This document shows, one piece after another, positions 47,093 through 54,603 of a stretch of DNA of 64,000 nt (its first letter is position 1; each line of letters starts with the position of its first letter). The notes beneath the pieces are model-generated. The model made no database searches, was not told the DNA's origin, and saw nothing but the letters and a program-made list of their open reading frames with translations. Source of the stretch: Roseateles hydrophilus (GTDB taxonomy: Bacteria > Pseudomonadota > Gammaproteobacteria > Burkholderiales > Burkholderiaceae_C); the NCBI RefSeq assembly GCF_026712245.1, contig NZ_JAPPUY010000001.1:434001-498000 (forward strand), in the 5' to 3' direction. A program made the position numbers and the translations under genes.

Positions 47093-48064
47093 TCAGCCGT
47101 TCATGGACTCGGGCCGAGCGCCGGGCCGCTCCCAAGCCGGCCCGTCTGGCGCTGCGGGCTGGTTGATCCGGCCAGCAGCGTCGTCCCCCCGGGGGACCGG
47201 CCAGGAGGGCCCGCGTTCAGCGGGGCCAGCCTGGGCGAGGGGCTGGCCATCCGTGCCGCCATCGTCGCTGGTGTCGTCCAGGCTGAGGCGGAAGCGCTTG
47301 ACGTCTTCCTCGGCGCAGCGCTCGGCATGGCCCAGGAAGAAATTGCGCACGAAAGGGTGGGGCAGACGCGCGACCTCGGCCAGTGGCCCGCAGGCCAGGA
47401 TGCGCTGCTCGGCCAGCACGGCCACGCGGTCGGCCACGGCGAACAGCGTGTCCACGTCGTGCGTCACCATGACGACGGTCAGCCCCAGCTCCTGGCGCAG
47501 CCGGCGCAGCAGCTTGACGAACTGCTTGGCGCTGTCCGGATCCAGCCCGGCGGTGGGCTCGTCCAGGAACAGCAGCTGCGGGTCCAGGATCAGCGCCCGG
47601 GCCAGCGACGCGCGCTTGACCATGCCGCCCGACAGCTCGGACGGCGCCTTGTGCGCGTCCTGCGGCCGCAGGCCCACCTGCGCCAGCTTGAGCATCACCA
47701 GTGGTCGCACCATGTCGGCCGGCACGCTCTTGAGCTCGCGCAGCGGCAGCGCGATGTTGTCGAACACGCTGAGCGCCGAGAACAGCGCGCCATGCTGGAA
47801 CAGCACGCCCCAGCGGTGGCGCACGCGCTCCAGGTCCTGCACGGCGCAGCGGCCCAGCGGGTGGCCGAAGATGCGGATGCTGCCCGCCTGCGGCACCTCC
47901 AGCCCCAGCAGCAGGCGCAGCAGCGTGGTCTTGCCGGAGCCCGAGCCACCGATCAGCGCCAGCACCTCGCCGCGGTGCACCGTGAGGTTGAGGTGGCGGT
48001 GGATGACGTGGCCGGCAAAGGCCGTCGTCAGGTTGTCGACCTCGATGACGGTGTCGGCACTCAC
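47093..48064 (-). CDS. ABC transporter ATPase, MlaF-like, with repeat-derived C-terminal tail
   Basis: A 323-residue ATPase with Walker A GGSGSGKTTLL, signature LSGGMVKR, Walker B LLFLDEPTAGLD and the switch VTHD. It is the motor of the MCE lipid transporter. The start is GTG at 48064, overlapping the permease stop (GTGA). The family normally ends near residue 270, after HPFVRNFFLGHAERC and KRFRLSLDD. Here about 50 further residues (AQAGPAERGPSWPVPRGDD and onward) are translated from repeat copy C. The tail is proline/glycine-rich and probably disordered. Confidence 0.9.
   Translation of the reverse strand: MSADTVIEVDNLTTAFAGHVIHRHLNLTVHRGEVLALIGGSGSGKTTLLRLLLGLEVPQAGSIRIFGHPLGRCAVQDLERVRHRWGVLFQHGALFSALSVFDNIALPLRELKSVPADMVRPLVMLKLAQVGLRPQDAHKAPSELSGGMVKRASLARALILDPQLLFLDEPTAGLDPDSAKQFVKLLRRLRQELGLTVVMVTHDVDTLFAVADRVAVLAEQRILACGPLAEVARLPHPFVRNFFLGHAERCAEEDVKRFRLSLDDTSDDGGTDGQPLAQAGPAERGPSWPVPRGDDAAGRINQPAAPDGPAWERPGARPESMNG
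47110..47242 (+). repeat. Structured intercistronic repeat, copy C, inside the ABC ATPase gene
   Basis: Third copy, with the same ends (CGGGCCGAGCGCC and GGCGAGGGG). The central hairpin uses GGCGCTG with CAGCGTC; compared with copies A and B the A-T pair has become C-G on both sides, a compensating change. It lies at the 3' end of the ATPase gene, 30 bases before the MCE gene start, and is translated as the last 50 or so residues. Confidence 0.88.
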
Positions 48065-49227
48065 AGGCCCACGTCCGAGAAGAGCACCGCGAAGATCGCG
48101 TCCACGACGATGACCATCGTGATCGCCGTCACCACCGACTGCGTGACGCTCTGCCCCAGGCTCTCGGTGTTGGGCTTCACGCGCAGGCCGAAGTGGCAGG
48201 CCAGCAGCGCGATCAGCCCGCCGAACAGCACCGACTTGACCCAGCCCAGCCACAGGTTCACGGGCTCCACCACGCCGGGCAGCGTGTGCAGGAATTGCGC
48301 CGGGTCCAGCCGCAACTGCGCACTCGCTGCCGCCATGCCGCCCAGCAGCATCAGCGCGCTCGTCCACAGCGCCACCAGCGGCAGCGACACCGCCAGCGCC
48401 ACCACCTTGGGCGCCACCAGCCGCACCGTGTGCGAGATGCCCATCACCGACAGCGCATCCAGCTCCTGCGTGACACGCATGACCCCGATCTGCGCCGTCA
48501 TCGCCGAGCCCGAGCGGCCCGCCACGATGATGGCCGCCAGCAGCGGCCCCAGCTCGCGCAGCACGGCCAGGCCGAGGATGTTGACGACGAAGATGTCGGC
48601 GCCATAGGTCTTGAGCTGGCGCGAGATCAGGTAGGACAGCGTGAGGCCGACGAGGAAGCCCACCAGCGCCGTGATGGGCAGGGCCTGCGCGCCGGTGCGG
48701 TAGACGTTGGCCGAGATCTCCCGCCAGCCGATGCGCAAGGGATGGCGCAGCAGCTGGCCCGCATCCAGCAGCAGCCGCCCCACCAGCGCGAGCAGGTCGA
48801 CGGCGTGGGCCGAGAGCGCCCGCAGCCCCGGCAGCGCGTTGCGCAGGCCCGGGCGCTGGCGCCGCGGCGGCGCGGCGAGCGCCTCGGGCTGCATGAACTG
48901 CGCGAACAGCGTCACATGCTCGGGCTGCCACAGCAGCCGGGCCGGCGGCTTGCCGCCCCAACCCTGCCACAGCGTCAGCGCGCCGGCCGTGTCGAGCCGG
49001 CGCAGCGCACGCAAGTCCCACAGCACGGGGCCGTCGCTGTCTCTTGCCGCGTGGGCGATGCGTTGGCGGAACTCCTCATGCCGGCCGCGCAGCGCCATCA
49101 GCGTCCAGTCACCGCGCACCTGCCATTCGCGGGTGCCGCCGGGCAGCAGCTGCGGCTCGGCATCCATGGCCCCCGCCGGCCCGTCGACGGACGGGTCGGG
49201 TCGTTCCAGCGGAGCGACATCGTGCAT
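48061..49227 (-). CDS. MlaE-family ABC permease with N-terminal STAS domain
   Basis: A 388-residue permease. The first 110 or so residues form a STAS-like domain (GPVLWDLRALRRLDTAGALT), followed by the MlaE permease (ALVGFLVGLTLSYLISRQLK, GLAVLRELGPLLAAIIVAGR, SGSAMTAQIGVMRVTQELDA, VVTAITMVIVVDAIFAVLF). In E. coli the STAS part is the separate protein MlaB, so this is a fused MlaB-MlaE arrangement. It is the first gene of the lipid transport operon. Confidence 0.9.
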   Translation of the reverse strand: MHDVAPLERPDPSVDGPAGAMDAEPQLLPGGTREWQVRGDWTLMALRGRHEEFRQRIAHAARDSDGPVLWDLRALRRLDTAGALTLWQGWGGKPPARLLWQPEHVTLFAQFMQPEALAAPPRRQRPGLRNALPGLRALSAHAVDLLALVGRLLLDAGQLLRHPLRIGWREISANVYRTGAQALPITALVGFLVGLTLSYLISRQLKTYGADIFVVNILGLAVLRELGPLLAAIIVAGRSGSAMTAQIGVMRVTQELDALSVMGISHTVRLVAPKVVALAVSLPLVALWTSALMLLGGMAAASAQLRLDPAQFLHTLPGVVEPVNLWLGWVKSVLFGGLIALLACHFGLRVKPNTESLGQSVTQSVVTAITMVIVVDAIFAVLFSDVGL

Positions 49228-49253
49228 GGCTGCAACGATAGCGCGTCGCGCGC

Positions 49254-50570
49254 TCAGTGCGGCGGTGGGGTCAGGTGTTGCAGCGCCTGGGCCACCGCGG
49301 CTGCAGCGGGCCGCTGGTCGACGTCAGCGGCGAGGCAGTCGGCCGCCCAGGCCGCCAGCGTGTCGCGCACGGCGCCGTGCTCGCCGCAGCAGGCCGCCAG
49401 TTCCTCCAGCAGGCAGCCCAGGGCGCGCACGTCCAGCGCCTTCAGCCGCTGCGCCTGGGCGGGCGGCACGCTGGCCAGGAAGGACGCCGCGCCGAAGTCG
49501 CCCAGCCGGCCCTCGCCCATGCCGTCATGCAGCATGTTGTGGGCGTAGAAGTCGCCATGCGTCAGGCCGCGGGCATGCAGGTGCGCCAGCGCGTCGGCCA
49601 TGCCGGCGGCCAGCCGCAGTGCGGCCGCCGGTGTGAAACGCAGCGCGGTGTCGTAGACATCCCGCGTGCAGGAGGCCAGGCTCGGCGGCGCGGCCAGCGT
49701 GCGGAAGACCGGCGGGATGAGCGGCATCAGCAGGCCGTCTGCGCCTTGCGGGTGTTCGCTCAGACGGGCCAGCGCCGGGATGAGCTGCGGGTGCGCGCCG
49801 GCCTGCAGGCAGGCCGCCAGTTCGGTGGCGGGCAGGCCGTCGCTGGTGACCGCGCCCTTGAACACCTTGAGCGCCACGGCCTGGCCGTCTGGTTGTAGTG
49901 CGCGGTGAATGTGGCCCGATGCCCCCTCGCCCAGCAGGGCCTGCAGCTGCAGCGCTGGCCAGCGCACCCGGGGCAGGGCCGCGTCATCGCGGGCCTGCTG
50001 CTCGGCGGCGGCGCTGAAGGGGTTGCCGCCATGTGCCAGCCAGGCCAGGCGAGGCAGCGTGAGCAGCGCGTCGGGCAGGGACTCCAGCCGGTTGGCGGAG
50101 ATGCGCAGCAACGCCAGCTGCGCGCAGGCCGCGAGGCTGGCGGGCAGGTGCGTCAGCCGGTTGCCGGCCAGCATCAGCTTCTGCAGCCGCGGCCGCTGGC
50201 CCAGCGCCTCGGGCAGCGCGGCGATGCGGTTGTCGGTCAGCGTCAGCCAGCGCAGGCGCGCGGGCAGTGCGGCGGCTGGCACCTCGGTGATCTGGTTGGC
50301 CTTGAAGCCCACCATCTCCAGCTGCTCGCAGCGGCCCAGCGCTTCGGGCAGCCGCGTGAAGCGGTTGTCAGAGCAGAACAGCACGCGCAGCCGGTGCAGG
50401 CGGTGCAGGTCGTCTGGCAGGTCTTGCAGCGCATTGCCGGAGAGGTCCAACACCTCCAGCGAGTCGGCCAGCGAGAAGACCTCGCGGGGCAGTTCGCGCA
50501 GGCCGGCGCGCAGGGTCAGCCGTTGTGCGCCGTTCAGGGCGCCGGCGCGCAGCTGGTCGAGGGAGTCCAT
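49254..50570 (-). CDS. Leucine-rich repeat protein with C-terminal protein kinase domain
   Basis: A 438-residue cytoplasmic protein. About residues 15-195 are leucine-rich repeats (SLEVLDLSGNALQDLPDDL, LRWLTLTDNRIAALPEAL, LLRISANRLESLPDALLTL). About 205-430 are a eukaryotic-like kinase: glycine loop LLGEGASGHIHRA, lysine in VALKVFKG, catalytic loop LTHGDFYAHNML with Asp and Asn retained, and metal site LGDFGAASF. The HGD form replaces HRD. The target is unknown; the repeats probably recognise protein partners. It is divergent from the HDOD gene. Confidence 0.88.
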   Translation of the reverse strand: MDSLDQLRAGALNGAQRLTLRAGLRELPREVFSLADSLEVLDLSGNALQDLPDDLHRLHRLRVLFCSDNRFTRLPEALGRCEQLEMVGFKANQITEVPAAALPARLRWLTLTDNRIAALPEALGQRPRLQKLMLAGNRLTHLPASLAACAQLALLRISANRLESLPDALLTLPRLAWLAHGGNPFSAAAEQQARDDAALPRVRWPALQLQALLGEGASGHIHRALQPDGQAVALKVFKGAVTSDGLPATELAACLQAGAHPQLIPALARLSEHPQGADGLLMPLIPPVFRTLAAPPSLASCTRDVYDTALRFTPAAALRLAAGMADALAHLHARGLTHGDFYAHNMLHDGMGEGRLGDFGAASFLASVPPAQAQRLKALDVRALGCLLEELAACCGEHGAVRDTLAAWAADCLAADVDQRPAAAAVAQALQHLTPPPH

Positions 50571-50695
50571 GGCACGGCGGCGCGGATGTGGCCCGCGCCC
50601 GTCAAAAAGTCGTGCACTCTAGCCGTTGCGGTGCCCGCGGTGCGGCTGCGCTGCAAGAAGCCCATTAGCATGCGTGCATAGCTAGGAGGTGCACC

Positions 50696-51514
50696 GTGCA
50701 ACTGAACGAACTTCTTGCGACCGATGCCTGGATTCCGTCCTTGCCCGAAGCGGTGCAGCAGATCCTCGCTGAACTGCAGCGCGACGAGCCGGATCTGCGG
50801 CGCGTCAACGAGCTGATGTCCTGCGAGGTCGGGCTGACCGTGCGCATCCTGCGGCTGGTGAACTCGGCGCGGTACAGCGCGGGTGGCGGGGTGGCTACCG
50901 TGGAGGCTGCCACTGCGCTGCTGGGCCTGCGCGCCACGCGCCAGCTGGTGCAGGCGGCGGCGGTGGGCGGCGCGTTCAAGGGCGTGCCCGGCGTGGACCT
51001 GGCCGAGTTCTGGCGACACAGCCTGGACGTCGCCAAGATCGCGCAGTCCCTGGCAGCCGAGTTCAAGCTCGACACCGGTGCCGCGTTCACGGCAGGCTTG
51101 TTGCACGGCGTGGGCGACCTCATCCTCAAGATGGCGATGCCCGAGCGCCCCTGCCTGCAACCGGCGTTTCCGAGCGACGACAGGCGCTACGAGGCCGAGT
51201 TGGCAGATCTGGGTTACGCCTATCCGGAGGTGGGCTCGGCGTTTGCGTCCCGCTGGCACTTCCCGGCCGAGATCGTCGAAGCGCTGCGCTATCAATGCGA
51301 TCCCACCGGGGGCAAGGACGTCGGCTTCTCCAGCCTGCTCTACCTGTCGAGCTGGAGCGCGCGTGCGCATGAACTGGACATCGACGGCGATGCGATGCTG
51401 GACACCTTCCCGCATGAGGCTGCCCAGGCCGTGGGCCTGACCGATCCGCAGCGCCTGTGCGACGGCCAGATCATTGCCTGGACGCCGATTGACGAGGCGC
51501 GCGACTTCTCCTGA
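50696..51514 (+). CDS. HDOD-domain protein
   Basis: A 272-residue protein with one HDOD domain: PSLPEAVQQILAELQRDEPD, VNELMSCEVGLTVRILRLVN, LRATRQLVQAAAVG and FTAGLLHGVGDLILKMAMPE. HDOD proteins act in signal transduction and are not active phosphohydrolases. The GTG start has AGGAGG eight bases before it. No linked effector gene is evident. Confidence 0.87.
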   Translation: MQLNELLATDAWIPSLPEAVQQILAELQRDEPDLRRVNELMSCEVGLTVRILRLVNSARYSAGGGVATVEAATALLGLRATRQLVQAAAVGGAFKGVPGVDLAEFWRHSLDVAKIAQSLAAEFKLDTGAAFTAGLLHGVGDLILKMAMPERPCLQPAFPSDDRRYEAELADLGYAYPEVGSAFASRWHFPAEIVEALRYQCDPTGGKDVGFSSLLYLSSWSARAHELDIDGDAMLDTFPHEAAQAVGLTDPQRLCDGQIIAWTPIDEARDFS

Positions 51515-51525
51515 CGGGGCCGGCG

Positions 51526-51867
51526 TCAGGCCTTCTTCACGAACTCCGACTTCAGGCCCATGGCGCCGACGCCGTCGATCTTGCAGTCGATGTCGTGATC
51601 GCCGTCGGTCAGGCGGATGTTCTTGACCTTGGTGCCGACCTTCACCACCAGCGACGAGCCCTTGACCTTCAGGTCCTTGATGACGGTGACGGTGTCGCCG
51701 TCCCGCAGCACGTTGCCGACGGCGTCCTTGATGACGCGCACTTCCTCGGCCACGGGCGCGGCGGCCTGCGCCGACCACTCATGCCCGCAGGACGGGCACA
51801 CCAGCATCGCGCCGTCCTCGTAGGTGTAGTCGGCTTGGCACTGGGGGCAGACGGGCAGGGTGCTCAT
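51526..51867 (-). CDS. YjdM/PhnA-family zinc-ribbon protein
   Basis: A 113-residue protein formerly called PhnA. The N-terminus has a zinc ribbon (CPQC and CPSC pairs) and the C-terminal part has the family core [20 protein letters not shown] and [19 protein letters not shown]. Its role is unclear; the old link to phosphonates is not well supported. It stands alone, 11 bases from the convergent HDOD gene. Confidence 0.93.
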   Translation of the reverse strand: MSTLPVCPQCQADYTYEDGAMLVCPSCGHEWSAQAAAPVAEEVRVIKDAVGNVLRDGDTVTVIKDLKVKGSSLVVKVGTKVKNIRLTDGDHDIDCKIDGVGAMGLKSEFVKKA

Positions 51868-51895
51868 GGCGGCTTTCAGACGTGCGGCTAAAGAA

Positions 51896-51927
51896 AAAGC
51901 CCCACAGGCTTTCGCATGTGAGGCTTT
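51896..51927 (-). terminator. Terminator of the tRNA-Asn pair
   Basis: On the minus strand AAAGCCTCACA and TGTGGGGCTTT form an 11-bp stem (one T-G pair) with a 10-base loop, followed by TTTTTCTTT. It lies four bases after the tRNA 3' end. Confidence 0.85.
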
Positions 51928-51931
51928 GATT

Positions 51932-52007
51932 TGGCTCCCCGACCTGGGCTCGAACCAGGGACCTACGGATTAACAGTCCGGCGCTCTACCGACTGAGCTA
52001 TCGAGGA
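51932..52007 (-). tRNA. tRNA-Asn(GTT), promoter-distal copy
   Basis: A 76-base cloverleaf starting TCCTCGATAGCTCAGTCGG, anticodon loop CTGTTAA with anticodon GTT, T-arm GGTTCGAGCC, and an encoded CCA end. It is identical in sequence to the copy at 52073-52148. Confidence 0.97.
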
Positions 52008-52072
52008 AAAGTTCTATGTAGGCATGACAAGCGGTTGCGTCATGCGTCTTGTCGTCTTTCGACGGATTTCTG

Positions 52073-52148
52073 TGGCTCCCCGACCTGGGCTCGAACCAGG
52101 GACCTACGGATTAACAGTCCGGCGCTCTACCGACTGAGCTATCGAGGA
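52073..52148 (-). tRNA. tRNA-Asn(GTT), promoter-proximal copy
   Basis: Identical to the copy at 51932-52007, including CCA. The 65-base spacer between them contains the inverted repeat CATGAC/GTCATG (52023-52028 and 52039-52044), which may help processing. Confidence 0.97.
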
Positions 52149-52160
52149 ACAGAGCCCATG

Positions 52161-52166
52161 ACTATA
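52161..52166 (-). promoter_or_regulatory. -10 box for the tRNA-Asn pair
   Basis: TATAGT on the minus strand, 12 bases before the first tRNA base, in an AT-richer patch. A poor -35 (CTGAAA) lies 17 bases further up, inside the end of the TonB receptor gene. Confidence 0.5.
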
Positions 52167-52184
52167 GCAGGAATTTTTTCAGTT

Positions 52185-54320
52185 TCAGAGCTTGATCTCC
52201 AAACTTGCTCGGAAAGTTCGTGGCGCGAGCGGGTAGAGGTAGCTGTGGTCGAACTGCCACGGGGCTTCGCGCCAGGCGCGGCGGTTGGTCAGGTTGTCGA
52301 CGGCGGCGCGCCAGATCCAGGTCTGATTGCCCTGCAGCTGCGTGTAGCGCAGGCCGGCATCGGCGACCGTCCAGGCCGGCACGGTGATGCCGTTGGCGGG
52401 CGTCGCGAAGCGCTGGCCTTCGTGCTGCAGTCCCAGGTGCGCCTGCAGGCCGGGCAGCAGGTCCTGGCGCAGCTGGGCCTTGAGCGTGGTTTGCGGCACG
52501 TTGGGCGGCACCAGGCCGTTGAGGCTGGCCTCGAGGCTGTGCTCGCGGCGCGCGCGCAGGCGGGTGGCGCTGGCGAACACGCCGCCGCCTTGCCACTTCA
52601 GGTCGGCGCTGGCTTCGACGCCGCGGTGCCGCGCGGCGCCGTCGGAGCGGCGCTCGCAGCTCAGTGCGACGTCGCAGCTGCCGATGTCGCGCCACAGCGG
52701 GCGGCGGATGTCGAACACGGTCAGTGCGCCCTCGACGCGCTGCGTGCCGGTCTTCAGGCCCAGCTCGGTCTGGCGGCTCTTGAGCGCGGGCAGGGCCTGG
52801 CCGGGCTTGACGTAGCGGCTGCGGTTGGGGACGACCTCGCTCTCCACGCCCTCGCCCCAGCTGGCATAGACCAGCCAGTCGGCCGCGATGGCGTGGCTGA
52901 GCGCGACCCACGGCGTCGTGACGCTCTGCGCGTAGTCGGTCGCGCGTGAGCCGTCGGTGCGCACGCTCTCGCGCTGCAGCCGTGTGTGGCGCAGGCCCAG
53001 CCAGGCCGTGGTGTCGGCCGTCAGTGCCACGCGGTCTCGCACGTAGAACTCGGTGCTGCGCTCGTCGCGGTTGGTGTTTTCGCTGGTCAGCTCGGGCTTG
53101 GGTGCGGTCACCACGGCGCCGCCGATGTTGCCCACGCCGGTGAAGTTGTAGGCCTGACGCTGGAAGCGGCTCTTGAACTGGCTGGTCAGCCCGCCCAGGG
53201 TCAGGTCATGCCGCAGGCCGGCCAGCTGCAGCGGGCCGCTGGCGGAGATGTCCAGCGCGCTCGTGTCGCGCCGCTCGTTCTCGCTGCGGTAGTCGTAGAG
53301 GTCGAAGCGGCCGTCGGGGCCGAAGCGGTCACAGTAGAAGGCGCCGGCAAAGTCGCTGGTTTCATTGCAGTCCAGGCCGAACGCGAAGGCATTGCGGTCG
53401 TCGCTGCGCAGACGCTGCAGGCCGGCGTGCACGCGCGCCTGCCAGCCCTGGCCGAGCTTGTGTTGCACGCGCAGCGACGCGTGCGTGTTGCTGAAGACAA
53501 CCGGCAGTGTCCACGGCTGGTTGTTGAGGTTGAGCTCGGGGTCGATGCGGCCGGCGTCGGGCAGCGTGTTGCCCAGCAGGCTGAAGCCATCCTGGCTGGG
53601 CTGGCTTTGGCGGTTGAGCTCGATCTCGGCTTCCACCAGCGTGTCGGCGCTGACGCGCCAGTCGGTGGCCAGCGCCGCGGTGTGCGAGCGTCCCTGGCCG
53701 TTGCGCAGTTGCGGGTCCAGGCGTGCGGCGGCGAGGTTCAGTCGCAGGCCGAACTCGCGGCTGGCACCGGCGCGTTGCGAGTGGTCCAGGCTGGCTTCCA
53801 CGGTGCCGCCCTGGATCGCGCCGAGCATCAGCACGGTGGCGTCCTCCGCCAGCGGGCGCTTGACTGCCAGGTTGACCAGGCCGGCCGGCGAGCTGGTGCC
53901 GGCCTGCATGCCCGAGCTGCCCTTGAGCACCTCGACGGCGGCCTTGTTGGCCAGCGACAGCGCGGTCTCGCCGTTGATGGGCAGGCCGTCGCGGCGCAGG
54001 TTGAAGCGGTTGTCCAGGTCGAAACCGCGCACCTTGAGCTGCGACCAGTAGCCCACGGCGTTGTAGGCGTCGGACACCGAGGCGTCGAGCTTGGTGATGC
54101 CGGCCAGCTGGCGGATGCCCAGGTCTTCCAGGCGTTCGGCCGACAGGCTCAGCGCCTGCATGGGCAGCCGCGCCGGCGGCGTGTCGAAGCCGGCGAGCGT
54201 GGGGGCGGCTTCGGTGGCGCGGCCGCTGACGCTGACTGTGGGCAGCGTCTGGGCCAGGGCAAGTTGCGAGCTCAGCAGCGCGGCAGCGGCGGCGAGACGG
54301 GAGAATGTTGGTTGTGCCAT
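52185..54320 (-). CDS. TonB-dependent receptor under TPP riboswitch control, probable thiamin uptake
   Basis: A 711-residue receptor. Signal peptide FSRLAAAAALLSSQLALAQT, plug with DLGIRQLAGITKLDASVSDA, FDLDNRFNLRRDGLPINGET and LKGSSGMQAGTSSPAGLVNL, and a barrel ending TFRASLEIKL. Its leader holds a TPP riboswitch, so it is expected to be made when thiamin is scarce and to carry thiamin or a precursor across the outer membrane. TPP-controlled TonB receptors are known in other bacteria. The ATG at 54320 is chosen from the signal peptide; no clear ribosome site precedes it. Confidence 0.88.
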   Translation of the reverse strand: MAQPTFSRLAAAAALLSSQLALAQTLPTVSVSGRATEAAPTLAGFDTPPARLPMQALSLSAERLEDLGIRQLAGITKLDASVSDAYNAVGYWSQLKVRGFDLDNRFNLRRDGLPINGETALSLANKAAVEVLKGSSGMQAGTSSPAGLVNLAVKRPLAEDATVLMLGAIQGGTVEASLDHSQRAGASREFGLRLNLAAARLDPQLRNGQGRSHTAALATDWRVSADTLVEAEIELNRQSQPSQDGFSLLGNTLPDAGRIDPELNLNNQPWTLPVVFSNTHASLRVQHKLGQGWQARVHAGLQRLRSDDRNAFAFGLDCNETSDFAGAFYCDRFGPDGRFDLYDYRSENERRDTSALDISASGPLQLAGLRHDLTLGGLTSQFKSRFQRQAYNFTGVGNIGGAVVTAPKPELTSENTNRDERSTEFYVRDRVALTADTTAWLGLRHTRLQRESVRTDGSRATDYAQSVTTPWVALSHAIAADWLVYASWGEGVESEVVPNRSRYVKPGQALPALKSRQTELGLKTGTQRVEGALTVFDIRRPLWRDIGSCDVALSCERRSDGAARHRGVEASADLKWQGGGVFASATRLRARREHSLEASLNGLVPPNVPQTTLKAQLRQDLLPGLQAHLGLQHEGQRFATPANGITVPAWTVADAGLRYTQLQGNQTWIWRAAVDNLTNRRAWREAPWQFDHSYLYPLAPRTFRASLEIKL

Positions 54321-54405
54321 CGGGATGCAAAAAGCGATGGCAGGTCGGCAAACCCGGTAGACGGCCGCGCCTCCTGGAGACGGAGAACGGAGGAGGACCG
54401 TAGTT

Positions 54406-54537
54406 CGGCTGCTTCCCTGCGCGAGGATTACCTCGAGCCCCCGTTTCCGGAGGGCCCTGAAGCGCGTTGCCGCGCTTCCAGTCAGGTTCAAAGGGACTGT
54501 CTCAGTCGGCCGAAGCCAACACCCCTAGCGAGAGCCG
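54406..54537 (-). promoter_or_regulatory. TPP riboswitch (THI element) with two extra hairpins
   Basis: The minus strand has CTAGGGGTG, the P3 hairpin GTTGGC-TTCG-GCCGAC, CTGAGA (54500-54505), CCCTTTGAACCTGA (54482-54495), then P5 GAGGTAATCCTC (54423-54434) and CAGGGAAGC (54411-54419), in the fixed order of TPP aptamers. P1 can form between 54533-54537 and 54406-54410. Between P4 and P5 is an insert with two hairpins: GAAGCGCG-GCAA-CGCGCTTC (54459-54478) and a GAAA-capped stem (54437-54455). The output mechanism over the 85 bases before the ATG is not clear. Confidence 0.92.
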
Positions 54538-54603
54538 CGCCTGGGGTTTCCTCCAGCCGCAGCGGGCCACAGTTTAAACGGCCCGCCACTACGATGCCTC
54601 GCA

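Noticed and set aside
51860-51900. Hairpin at 51896-51927 as attenuator of yjdM
   Set aside because: Its T run is on the minus strand directly after the tRNA genes, so it fits as their terminator; yjdM starts 29 bases further on.
54321-54491. Upstream extension of the TPP-controlled receptor to 54491
   Set aside because: The extension is translation of the riboswitch itself; the signal peptide begins at 54320.
54321-54603. Cobalamin riboswitch before the TonB receptor
   Set aside because: No B12-box-like GCCACTG is present, whereas CTGAGA, CCCTTTGAACCTGA and the GGTAATCC loop match the TPP aptamer in order.
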